Shown: positions 1 to 5,610, numbered from the stretch's first letter. The stretch: DNA of 10,060 nt from an uncultured Clostridia bacterium (GCA_947307375.1 CAMZIX010000045.1:1-10060); one strand, 5' to 3'. Made by a program: numbers and translations. Notes: generated by a model not told the origin, from the sequence alone.

Positions 1-732
1 ATCTACGAGCGCAACGACGTGCCGATCCGCGCGCTGGAGGGCCTCGAGCAGGGCAGGGGCTGGTTCTGCGGCGGCGGCGGCACGACGACCGAGATCTGCG
101 AAAACGGCATCTTCTACGCCGTGGACGTGGAAAACGGGCAGAAGACCGGCTTTTTCCTCGACCAGAAATACAACCGCCTCGCCGTGGCGCGGCTGGCGCG
201 CGGAAGACGCGTGCTCGACTGCTTCACACACACCGGCTCCTTTGCGCTCAACGCCGCGAAGGGCGGCGCGGCGCACGTGACGGCGGTGGACGTCTCCGCT
301 TCGGCGATCGGGCTGGCGCGGGAAAACGCCCGGCGCAACGGCCTGGAGGACCGGATGGACTTCGTGACCGCGGACGTCTTCGACCTGCTGCCGGAGCTGA
401 AGGCGAAGGGCGGCGCGCCCTACGACTTCATCATCCTCGACCCGCCCGCCTTCACCAAGTCCCGCAAAACGGCCGACCGGGCGGAGCGCGGCTACAGGGA
501 GATCAACCTCCGCGCGCTGCAGCTGCTGCCGCGCGGCGGGTATTTCGCCACGGCCTCCTGCAGCCACTTCATGCCCTCGGAGCGCTTCGTCGCGATGCTC
601 AGGGCCGCGGCGCTGGACGCGGGCGTGGAGCTGCGGCAGATCGAGGCGCGCCAGCAGGCGCCGGATCACCCGATCCTCTGGAACGTGCCGGAGACCGATT
701 ACCTCAAGTTTTACCTGTTCCAGGTGGTGTGA
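1..732 (+). CDS. rlmI: RlmI-type class I SAM-dependent 23S rRNA methyltransferase (5' truncated)
   Basis: The reading frame is open from base 1, so the gene starts outside the window. The visible part is the C-terminal 243 residues. Family members are usually near 390-400 residues, so the missing part should be the N-terminal PUA RNA-binding domain and linker. SAM-binding motif I is at 217-237 (DCFTHTG), followed by the acidic VDVS strand end. Motif IV DPPAF is at 439-453, and the cysteine motif SCSHFM is at 556-573. In the RlmI group these motifs belong to 5-methylcytosine methyltransferases acting on 23S rRNA, using SAM and a catalytic cysteine. The alternative in-frame GTG at 19 is not a real start, because conserved family sequence (IYERND) lies upstream of it. 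The stop lies 1 bp before the next gene, so the two are probably cotranscribed. The methyltransferase family is certain; the exact target base is inferred from homology. Confidence 0.9.
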   Translation: MYERNDVPIRALEGLEQGRGWFCGGGGTTTEICENGIFYAVDVENGQKTGFFLDQKYNRLAVARLARGRRVLDCFTHTGSFALNAAKGGAAHVTAVDVSASAIGLARENARRNGLEDRMDFVTADVFDLLPELKAKGGAPYDFIILDPPAFTKSRKTADRAERGYREINLRALQLLPRGGYFATASCSHFMPSERFVAMLRAAALDAGVELRQIEARQQAPDHPILWNVPETDYLKFYLFQVV

Positions 733-733
733 G

Positions 734-1111
734 ATGACGAGAGAAGAACTGCTCCGATACGCGCGGGACGCCTACGGCACCGAGCCGGAGTACCCCTGGT
801 TGGACGAGCCCTCCTTCGCCGTGCTGCGCCACACGCTCGGCACGAAGTGGTACGGCCTGGTGATGAGCCTGCCGAAGAAGACCCTCGGCCTCCCGGGCGA
901 GGGGAGCGTCGAGGTGCTGAACCTCAAGCTCGACCCCGCGCTGGTCTTCATCCTGCGCGGACAGGAGGGCTATCTGCCGGCCTGGCATATGAACAAGACG
1001 CACTGGCTCACGGTGCGGCTGGACGGCAGCGTTCCCGCCGAGCGCGTGCGCGACCTGCTGGACCAGAGCTTTGCGCTGACGAAAAAGAAGATGAAAAAAG
1101 CGAAGCCGTGA
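734..1111 (+). CDS. MmcQ/YjbR family protein
   Basis: This 125-residue protein has the size and layout of the MmcQ/YjbR (CyaY-like fold) family. Recognisable features are an N-terminal helix starting MTREELL, the YGTEPEYPW segment, the KKTLGLPGEG loop, a VLNLKLDP strand, and the typical PAWHMNKTHWLTVRLDG segment before a final helix. Family members are described as putative DNA-binding proteins, but no biochemical role is firmly known and I do not assign one. The ATG lies 1 bp after the upstream stop and only a weak purine-rich site (GGTGGTGTGAG) precedes it, so translation is probably coupled to the methyltransferase gene. The last codons, a lysine-rich KKMKKAKP tail, form the left arm of the terminator that closes the operon. 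Confidence 0.85.
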   Translation: MTREELLRYARDAYGTEPEYPWLDEPSFAVLRHTLGTKWYGLVMSLPKKTLGLPGEGSVEVLNLKLDPALVFILRGQEGYLPAWHMNKTHWLTVRLDGSVPAERVRDLLDQSFALTKKKMKKAKP

Positions 1112-1131
1112 CCGGTCCGGCTTCGCTTTTT
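1095..1131 (+). terminator. Intrinsic terminator overlapping the end of the MmcQ-like gene
   Basis: A perfect 13-bp inverted repeat pairs 1095-1107 (AAAAAGCGAAGCC) with 1119-1131 (GGCTTCGCTTTTT). The 11-nt loop itself contains the palindrome GACCGGTC. The right arm ends in five T's. The A-rich left arm makes it symmetric, so it could act in both directions. The stop codon at 1109-1111 lies in the loop, so coding sequence forms the left arm. Confidence 0.85.
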
Positions 1132-1143
1132 GCGGTTTCCCTC

Positions 1144-1171
1144 TTGACAAAGCGGCAAAAGTGAGTATACT
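1144..1171 (+). promoter_or_regulatory. Sigma-A promoter of the HMA-ArsR unit
   Basis: The -35 box TTGACA (1144-1149) is a perfect match. The -10 box TATACT (1166-1171) has one mismatch to TATAAT, and the spacer is 16 bp. The start site would fall near 1178, inside the inverted repeat that follows, as expected for a promoter repressed by steric blocking. Confidence 0.8.
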
Positions 1172-1173
1172 GA

Positions 1174-1201
1174 AATTGAACATATGAACGAACGTTCAAT
1201 T
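1174..1201 (+). promoter_or_regulatory. Putative ArsR/SmtB-type operator
   Basis: AATTGAAC (1174-1181) and GTTCAATT (1194-1201) form a perfect 8-bp inverted repeat. Nested in it is TGAA (1185-1188), six bases, then TTCA (1195-1198), which matches the 12-2-12 core (TGAA-N6-TTCA) known for SmtB/CadC-family operators. The site lies just after the -10 box over the predicted start site. A metal-sensing repressor of that family is encoded in the same unit, so autoregulation is the natural reading. Binding is inferred. Confidence 0.75.
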
Positions 1202-1218
1202 GATAGGAGGAGACCGCC

Positions 1219-1437
1219 ATGAAGAAGAACTACAAGATCGAGGTCGACTGCGCCAACTGCGCCAACAAAATGGAGCAGGCCGCGAAAGCCACCGAGGGCG
1301 TGAAGGACGCCGTCGTCAATTTCATGACCCTGAAGATGAGCGTCGAATTTGAAGAGGGCGCCGATCCGAAGGCCGTCATGCAGCAGGTGCTCAAAAACTG
1401 CAAAAAGGTCGAGGACGACTGCGAGATCTATTTCTGA
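1219..1437 (+). CDS. Small heavy-metal-associated (HMA) domain protein
   Basis: This 72-residue protein is a single HMA ferredoxin-like fold. It has an N-terminal strand, then D10-C11-A12-N13-C14 as the metal-binding loop, the KMEQAAKATEGVKDA helix region and a VNFMTLKMSVEF strand. Two further cysteines (C61, C68) lie in the tail NCKKVEDDCEIYF. In copper chaperones the loop is usually MTCxxC. An Asp before the first Cys resembles the N-terminal domain of Zn/Cd/Pb ATPases such as ZntA and CadA, so a divalent soft metal is the likelier ligand (inference). A strong AGGAGGA site (1205-1211) lies 7 nt before the ATG. It is the first gene after the operator-bearing promoter and is followed 13 bp later by an ArsR-family gene. 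Such domains are often fused to, or next to, a P-type ATPase; none is present here. Confidence 0.85.
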   Translation: MKKNYKIEVDCANCANKMEQAAKATEGVKDAVVNFMTLKMSVEFEEGADPKAVMQQVLKNCKKVEDDCEIYF

Positions 1438-1439
1438 GC

Positions 1440-1446
1440 GGGGGAG
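1440..1446 (+). promoter_or_regulatory. Ribosome binding site fixing the ArsR start
   Basis: GGGGGAG ends 4 nt before the ATG at 1451. The same frame stays open upstream to an ATG at 1349 inside the HMA gene, but that one has no such site. The site and the usual family N-terminus both favour 1451. Confidence 0.7.
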
Positions 1447-1450
1447 AGCC

Positions 1451-1810
1451 ATGAACGAAAACGAAGCCCTGTTCTGCGAGGTGCAGGAGATCCACCGCGA
1501 GCGGCTGAAGGCCGTGGCCGAGAAGCTGCCGCCGGAGGAGCATCTGCTGGACCTGGCGGAGCTGTTCAAGATCTTCGGCGACACGACGCGCATCCGCATC
1601 CTCTTCGTGCTCTTCGAGGAGGAGCTCTGCGTCTGCGACCTGGCCGAGGCGCTGCAGATGACGCAGTCGGCCATTTCCCACCAGCTCAACATCCTCAAGC
1701 GCAGCCGCCTGGTCAAGAGCCGCCGCGAGGGCAAGTCGGTCTTTTATTCTCTGGCCGACGACCACGTGCGCTCGATCATCGCCCAGGGCATGGAGCACAT
1801 CGAGGAATAA
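1451..1810 (+). CDS. ArsR/SmtB (CadC-like) metal-responsive repressor
   Basis: This 119-residue protein has an ArsR winged helix. LFKIFGDTTRIRIL (38-51) is the typical first helices. ELCVCDLAEAL (58-68) is helix 3 with Cys60 and Cys62, the alpha-3 thiolate site seen in CadC and ArsR. SQLN-type recognition helix residues SAISHQLNILKRS span 73-85, and the wing is SRREGKSVFYSL (90-101). The last helix has D103, H105, H116 and E119 in exactly the D-x-H-x10-H-x2-E spacing of the SmtB alpha-5 zinc site. N-terminal C9 may add a ligand, as N-terminal cysteines do in CadC. Proteins of this family bind the operator without metal and release it with metal, for example Zn, Cd or Pb. The operator upstream of the HMA gene suggests autoregulation. 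Which metal is sensed cannot be told from sequence. Confidence 0.92.
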   Translation: MNENEALFCEVQEIHRERLKAVAEKLPPEEHLLDLAELFKIFGDTTRIRILFVLFEEELCVCDLAEALQMTQSAISHQLNILKRSRLVKSRREGKSVFYSLADDHVRSIIAQGMEHIEE

Positions 1811-1823
1811 ACGAACAAAAGCA

Positions 1824-1855
1824 AGCCGCCGGGGCCTTTGCCCCGGCGGCTGTTT
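1824..1855. terminator. Shared terminator between convergent genes
   Basis: An 11-bp perfect GC-rich stem pairs 1825-1835 with 1840-1850 around a CTTT loop, extended by A1824-T1851. On the plus strand a short T-rich tail (TGTTT) follows; on the minus strand TTGCTTTTG follows. It lies 13 bp after the ArsR stop and 17 bp after the ABC-F stop on the other strand, so it probably ends both units. Confidence 0.8.
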
Positions 1856-1867
1856 CGTATGCAGCTG

Positions 1868-3472
1868 TTATCTCGCCTGCTCAAGCTCCGCGATGTGCAT
1901 GTACTCGTCGTAGCTGCACAGGCGGTCGGTGATCGAGCCGTCGGCGTTGATCTCGATGATGCGGTTGGCCACGGTCTGGGTCAGCTGGTGGTCGTGGCAG
2001 GAGAAGAGGATGTTGTGCTTAAAGGCCTCCATGCCGTTATTGAGCGCCGCGATGCTCTCCAGATCGAGGTGGTTCGTCGGCTGGTCGAAGAGGAGAAAGT
2101 TTGCGCCCGAGAGCATCATCTTGCTCAGCATGCAGCGCACTTTTTCACCGCCGGAGAGTACCTTGACGGGCTTGTAGACGTCGTCGCCCGAGAAGAGCAT
2201 GCGCCCGAGGAAGGTGCGCAGGTAGCTTTCGCGCTTGTCGGCGGAAAACTGGCGCATCCAGTCGATCAGGTCGTAGTCGCAATCCTCGAAGAAGCTGTTG
2301 TGATCCTTCGGGAAATAGGCCGGCTGGATCGACGCGCCCCACTTGACCTCGCCGGAATCCGGCTCCTCCTCGCCCATCAGGATCTTGTACAGCATCGTCA
2401 CGGCCAGCTCGTTCTGGCCGACGACGGCGATCTTGTCCTCCCTGCCGACGATGAAGCTGACCTTGTCCAGCAGCTTCACGCCGTCGACGCTTTTGCTCAG
2501 TTCGGTGATGAAGAGGCGGTCCTTGCCCGGCTCGCGCTCGGCCTTGAAGCCGACCCAGGGGTAGCGCCGCCCGGAGGCGGGCAGCTCCTCCACGGTGATC
2601 TTGTCCAGGAGCTTGCGGCGGCTGGTCGCCTGGCGGGACTTGGACTTGTTCGCGGAAAAGCGCGCGATGAAGGTCTGCAGCTCGGCGATCTTCTGCTCGG
2701 CCTTTTTGTTCTGGTCGCGGATCAGCTTCTGGATCAGCTGGCTGGACTCGTACCAGAAGTCGTAGTTGCCGACGTACATTTTGATCTTGCCGTAGTCGAT
2801 GTCGACGATGTGCGTGCAGACGTTGTTGAGGAAGTAGCGGTCGTGGCTGACGACCAGCACCGTCCCCTCGTAGTCCATCAGGAAGTCCTCCAGCCAGACG
2901 ACGCTGGCCAGGTCGAGGTTGTTGGTCGGCTCGTCCAGCAGCAGCACGTCCGGGTGCCCGAACAGCGCCTGCGCCAGCAGCACCTTGACCTTGAGGCGCG
3001 GGTCGAGCTCCCGCATCAGGCTCTGGTGCAGCGAAACGTCCACGCCGAGGCCCTGCAGGATGCGCCCGGCGTCCGATTCGGCCTCCCAGCCGCCGAGCTC
3101 GGCGAATTCCTCCTCCAGCTGCGCGGCGCGCAGGCCGTCCTCGTCGGAGAAGTCCTCCTTGTCGTAGATCGCCTCGCGCTCCTTGCCGCAGTCGTAGAGC
3201 CGCTGGTGGCCCATGATGACCGTGTCGAGCACGGTACAGTCGTCATAGAGGCTCTGGTTCTGCTTCAGCACCGACATGCGGCGCTTCGGGTCGAGCACCA
3301 CGCTGCCGCTCGTCGGCTCCAGCTCGCCGGAGAGGATCTTGATGAAGGTGGATTTGCCCGCGCCGTTGGCGCCGATGATGCCGTAGCAGTTGCCGGCGGT
3401 GAACTGCAGGTCGACCTTGGAAAACAGGACCGAAGGCCCGAACTGCATCGATAAGTCGTTAACGGTCAGCAT
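1868..3472 (-). CDS. ykpA: ABC-F family ATPase, YkpA/YbiT type
   Basis: This 534-residue soluble protein has two ABC domains and no membrane segments, the ABC-F arrangement of ribosome-associated translation factors. In domain 1, Walker A GANGAGKST is at 34-42, Walker B with catalytic Glu LLLDEPTNNLD at 177-187, and the switch His in SHDR at 209-212. The interdomain linker (about 240-310) is charged and helical and carries the FSANKSKSRQATSRRK stretch typical of this subfamily. In domain 2, the intact signature LSGGEKVR is at 439-446. Odd points: the domain-1 signature is ELDPRLK (155-161) instead of an LSGG type; the domain-2 P-loop GQNELAVTM (352-360) has Val for Lys; and the second Walker B is FDQPTNHLD (462-470), with Gln464 where Glu is usual. 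An AGGAG site lies 8 nt before the ATG. It is last in an operon, 14 bp after the acetyltransferase. The family is sure; the client ribosome state or any antibiotic link is unknown. Confidence 0.93.
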   Translation of the reverse strand: MLTVNDLSMQFGPSVLFSKVDLQFTAGNCYGIIGANGAGKSTFIKILSGELEPTSGSVVLDPKRRMSVLKQNQSLYDDCTVLDTVIMGHQRLYDCGKEREAIYDKEDFSDEDGLRAAQLEEEFAELGGWEAESDAGRILQGLGVDVSLHQSLMRELDPRLKVKVLLAQALFGHPDVLLLDEPTNNLDLASVVWLEDFLMDYEGTVLVVSHDRYFLNNVCTHIVDIDYGKIKMYVGNYDFWYESSQLIQKLIRDQNKKAEQKIAELQTFIARFSANKSKSRQATSRRKLLDKITVEELPASGRRYPWVGFKAEREPGKDRLFITELSKSVDGVKLLDKVSFIVGREDKIAVVGQNELAVTMLYKILMGEEEPDSGEVKWGASIQPAYFPKDHNSFFEDCDYDLIDWMRQFSADKRESYLRTFLGRMLFSGDDVYKPVKVLSGGEKVRCMLSKMMLSGANFLLFDQPTNHLDLESIAALNNGMEAFKHNILFSCHDHQLTQTVANRIIEINADGSITDRLCSYDEYMHIAELEQAR

Positions 3473-3486
3473 GCTTGCTTCTCCTT

Positions 3487-3969
3487 TTATCGTGTCATAG
3501 TCATGCGGATGCCTTTGACCGGAGCGCCGAGCGTGATCTCTTTTTCCATGCCGTCCGGCCGGAAACCAACGCGCTCGTAGAAGCGGATCGCTTTGGCGTT
3601 TTCCTTCAACGCCCAGAGATAAACGGTCCGACAGTTGGCCAGCTCGTCCAGCGCCTTTTGCATCAGCGCGTACCCGATGCCCCGGCGCTGGTATTCCTCC
3701 AGCACATAGAGCGCGAAAACCTCTCCCGCGCCCTCTTCACCGCGGGCCGTTCCGTATCCGGCGAAGCCGACGACGCGTGCCCTGTCTTTGGCAACGAGGA
3801 TATTGTCGCGCCAGAGGAAGGCTTTTTCTTCCGTTTGGGCCAGCGTCATGCGGTCCAGATAGCCCTGATCGACCATCCCGCGGTAGCTCTCCTGCCAGCT
3901 TTTCCAGTGGACGTAGGCCTTGCCGCGGATCTCGTCCTCCGTCTCCATGGGCTTGATGATAATGTCCAT
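3487..3969 (-). CDS. GNAT family N-acetyltransferase
   Basis: This 160-residue protein has the GCN5-related fold. The acetyl-CoA binding motif A is VLEEYQRRGIGYALMQ (89-104), with the pyrophosphate loop Q94-R-R-G-I-G99. Motif B is YLWALKENAKAIRFYERVGF (117-136), where the N-x-x-A-x-x-F-Y-x-x-x-G-F pattern is clear. N-terminal segment HWKSWQESYRGMVDQGYLD resembles GNATs that modify small molecules or protein N-termini, but the substrate cannot be told. The frame extends 14 codons upstream into the pseudouridine synthase gene. I chose the ATG at 3969 because it lies 1 nt after that gene's stop (TGA-T-ATG) and gives a normal family N-terminus. Translation is probably coupled to the upstream gene. 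The ABC-F gene follows after 14 bp. Confidence 0.88.
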   Translation of the reverse strand: MDIIIKPMETEDEIRGKAYVHWKSWQESYRGMVDQGYLDRMTLAQTEEKAFLWRDNILVAKDRARVVGFAGYGTARGEEGAGEVFALYVLEEYQRRGIGYALMQKALDELANCRTVYLWALKENAKAIRFYERVGFRPDGMEKEITLGAPVKGIRMTMTR

Positions 3970-3970
3970 A

Positions 3971-4945
3971 TCAGAATTCCAGCTTCTCGATCCCGAAATA
4001 CTTTTCGGCAAAATCGACCTTTTCCACGCGAAACTCCTTCCCGCGCAGGTAGTTCAGGATCCCCGCGTCGGTGGGGAAGTCGAAGCGCAGGCGGTAGGAA
4101 TACAGCGCCTGGCCCTTTTCGTCGAAGCCCCGGTTGAAGCGCTCGCTGCCGTATTTCCCGTCGCCGAGCAGGGGAAATCCCGCGTGGGCCATCTGGACGC
4201 GGATCTGGTGCGTGCGCCCGGTGAGCAGCCGGCACTCCACGAGGCTCAGCGGCCCCTTCGCGCAGAGCGTCCGGTACTCGGTCACGGCCGTGCGCGCGCC
4301 GGGCTCCGGCTTCGCTTTCACAAAGACCTGGTTTTTCTGCGCGTCCTTGAACAGATAGTTTTCCAGCCTGCCCTCGGGCGGCTTCGGCCGTCCCTGCACG
4401 GCGCAGAGATAGTATTTCTCGATCTCGCGGTCGCGGATCTTGTCATTGAGGATGCGCAGCGCCTCGGCGTTTTTCGCGGCGATCACAATGCCGCCGGTGT
4501 TGCGGTCGATGCGGTTGCAGAGCGCGGGGGTGAAGGCGTTTTCCTCCTTCGGCCGCCATTCGCCCTTCTGCGCCAGATAGGCTTGCACGTTGGCGATCAG
4601 CGTGTTATAATCCCAGGCGCCCGCGCTGTGGCACAAAACGCCGGGCTTTTTGTCCAGCAGCAGGAGGTTCTCGTCCTCGTAGACGATCGTCAGCCGCGGC
4701 GTGCCGACCTTGAGCCAGGAGTTTTCCTCCCGGGGCTTCTCGAAGAACTCGTCGTTGATGTACAGCTGCACCCGGTCGCCCTCGCAGAGGCGCGCGTCGC
4801 GTTTGGCGCCCCTGCCGTTGAGCTTGATGCGCTTGAGGCGGATATATTTCTGCAGCAGCGACTCCGGCAGCAGCGGCACGGCCTTGCCGATGAAGCGGTC
4901 CAGGCGCTGTCCGGCGTCGTTGGCTTTGATCTCCAGTTCCTTCAT
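3971..4945 (-). CDS. RluA-family pseudouridine synthase with S4 domain
   Basis: This 324-residue protein starts with an S4 RNA-binding domain (about 12-65: QRLDRFIGK, LQKYIRLKRIKLNG) and continues with the RluA catalytic domain. Motif II is NRIDRNTGG (144-152) with catalytic Asp147; most family members have HRLDxxTSG, so His is Asn here. The second strong motif, GRTHQIRVQMAHAGFPLLGD, begins at 243. Such enzymes turn specific uridines in 23S rRNA, or sometimes tRNA, into pseudouridine. The S4 domain suggests the RluC/RluD side, but the target site is not decidable. An upstream in-frame ATG at 4951 would abut the GGGGG site, so the ATG at 4945, 8 nt from it, is preferred. It is first in a minus-strand operon with a GNAT and an ABC-F gene, from the promoter at 4990-5018. 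Confidence 0.92.
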   Translation of the reverse strand: MKELEIKANDAGQRLDRFIGKAVPLLPESLLQKYIRLKRIKLNGRGAKRDARLCEGDRVQLYINDEFFEKPREENSWLKVGTPRLTIVYEDENLLLLDKKPGVLCHSAGAWDYNTLIANVQAYLAQKGEWRPKEENAFTPALCNRIDRNTGGIVIAAKNAEALRILNDKIRDREIEKYYLCAVQGRPKPPEGRLENYLFKDAQKNQVFVKAKPEPGARTAVTEYRTLCAKGPLSLVECRLLTGRTHQIRVQMAHAGFPLLGDGKYGSERFNRGFDEKGQALYSYRLRFDFPTDAGILNYLRGKEFRVEKVDFAEKYFGIEKLEF

Positions 4946-4953
4946 GGGCATTT

Positions 4954-4958
4954 CCCCC
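4954..4958 (-). promoter_or_regulatory. Ribosome binding site of the pseudouridine synthase gene
   Basis: On the minus strand GGGGG lies 8 nt before the ATG at 4945. It directly precedes the alternative ATG at 4951, which argues for the downstream start. Two of these G's could pair with the CCAAAAA segment at 4983-4989 (minus sense) in the leader. Confidence 0.55.
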
Positions 4959-4989
4959 AAAAAAAGCACGGATTTTTTGTTCTTTTTGG

Positions 4990-5018
4990 ATTATACACGA
5001 TAAAATTTCTGTTGACAA
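4990..5018 (-). promoter_or_regulatory. Sigma-A promoter of the minus-strand operon
   Basis: Read on the minus strand, TTGTCA (5018-5013) and a perfect TATAAT (4995-4990) are separated by 17 bp. Transcription would start near 4983 and give a leader of about 40 nt. Its -35 box is the complement of the -35 of the opposite promoter. Confidence 0.8.
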
Positions 5019-5040
5019 GACCATACAAAGCAACTATAAT
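5012..5040 (+). promoter_or_regulatory. Consensus sigma-A promoter of yceD-rpmF
   Basis: Perfect TTGACA (5012-5017) and perfect TATAAT (5035-5040) with the ideal 17-bp spacer. This is the strongest promoter in the window, as expected for a ribosomal protein operon. The leader would be only about 20 nt, leading straight into the GAGGTGGAG ribosome site at 5057-5065. Confidence 0.92.
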
Positions 5041-5067
5041 ACTAAAGCGATTGTTTGAGGTGGAGCT

Positions 5068-5559
5068 ATGCGTCTGAATCTGAGTGCGATCATCGAAATA
5101 CCCGGCGGCTCCGTTCCCTTCGACACGGAGCTGGATCCCGAGGGGCTCGATTTCCCGGCGATCCGGGCGTATCTGACCAGGCCCCACGCCGTCGGCCGCG
5201 TCGTGAACGAGGCCGGCGTCCTCCGCGTGGAGGGCGAGCTGAGGGCGGAGCTCCTGTGTGTCTGCGACCGCTGCGGCGCCGAATTCGAAAGCACGAAGAT
5301 CACTCCGCTGCACGCCACGATCGTGGACGCGGACGACGGGGAGAATCCGGAGCTCTTTCTGCTTCAGGGCACGGAGATCGACCTGGACGAGATCCTGGTC
5401 ACGAACTTCGTGCTGGACATGGAGACCAAGTTCCTCTGCCGGGAGGACTGCAAAGGCCTCTGCCCGAAATGCGGCAAAAACCTCAATCTCGGCCCCTGCG
5501 GGTGCGGGAAAGAAATCGATCCAAGATTTGCTGTGCTTGAGCAGCTTTTGGATAAATAA
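5068..5559 (+). CDS. yceD: YceD family protein (DUF177)
   Basis: This 163-residue protein has the DUF177/YceD layout. It has a beta-rich N-terminal half, a first cysteine cluster LCVCDRCG (C64, C66, C69), the conserved ELFLLQGTEIDLDEILVTNF-type middle segment, and a second cluster C124, C128, C132, C135 (LCPKCGKNLN), followed by C144/C146 and DPRFAVLEQLL at the end. In bacteria and plants YceD-type proteins are linked to 23S rRNA accumulation or processing and are nearly always encoded just before ribosomal protein L32, as here. The cysteine pairs suggest bound zinc, which is inference. It is the first gene from a consensus promoter. A 9-bp inverted repeat begins in its last codons and ends just before the rpmF ribosome site. 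Confidence 0.92.
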   Translation: MRLNLSAIIEIPGGSVPFDTELDPEGLDFPAIRAYLTRPHAVGRVVNEAGVLRVEGELRAELLCVCDRCGAEFESTKITPLHATIVDADDGENPELFLLQGTEIDLDEILVTNFVLDMETKFLCREDCKGLCPKCGKNLNLGPCGCGKEIDPRFAVLEQLLDK

Positions 5560-5584
5560 TCATTCATTACATTATGCTGCTCAA
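5537..5584 (+). repeat. Inverted repeat at the yceD-rpmF junction
   Basis: TTGAGCAGC (5537-5545, inside the last codons of yceD) is the exact reverse complement of GCTGCTCAA (5576-5584). The 30-nt spacer is AT-rich. No T-run follows, so it does not look like a terminator. GCTG/CAGC (5576-5579 and 5587-5590) could form a competing small hairpin. The function is unknown; mRNA processing or stability is possible. Confidence 0.45.
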
Positions 5585-5610
5585 AACAGCGGTTATCAGG
5601 AGGTGTCATC

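Noticed and set aside
1349..1450. N-terminal extension of the ArsR protein to the ATG at 1349
   Set aside because: It overlaps the HMA gene in another frame, has no ribosome site, and would add 34 basic residues not seen in the family.
970..1734. A 254-codon minus-strand open frame across the MmcQ end, promoter, HMA and ArsR genes
   Set aside because: It crosses a terminator, promoter and operator on the other strand and is Ser/Arg-rich without any known motif, as expected for an antisense shadow.
2395..2430. Frameshift or sequencing error as the cause of the unusual ABC-F P-loop
   Set aside because: The frame is intact on both sides with conserved subfamily residues, and the same Val is, as I recall, present in other YkpA-type proteins.
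1838..3454. A 538-codon open frame on the plus strand opposite the ABC-F gene
   Set aside because: It is antisense to a clearly recognised protein, has a composition rich in Val, Leu, Asp and His typical of GC-rich antisense frames, and has no ribosome site or recognisable family.
3920..5077. A 385-codon plus-strand open frame opposite the pseudouridine synthase gene
   Set aside because: It runs through the divergent promoter region and into yceD in the wrong frame, and has no domain likeness.
5547..5576. A weak internal promoter before rpmF (TTGGAT with a later ATTATG)
   Set aside because: Both boxes match the consensus poorly and the consensus yceD promoter explains rpmF expression, so I did not annotate it.
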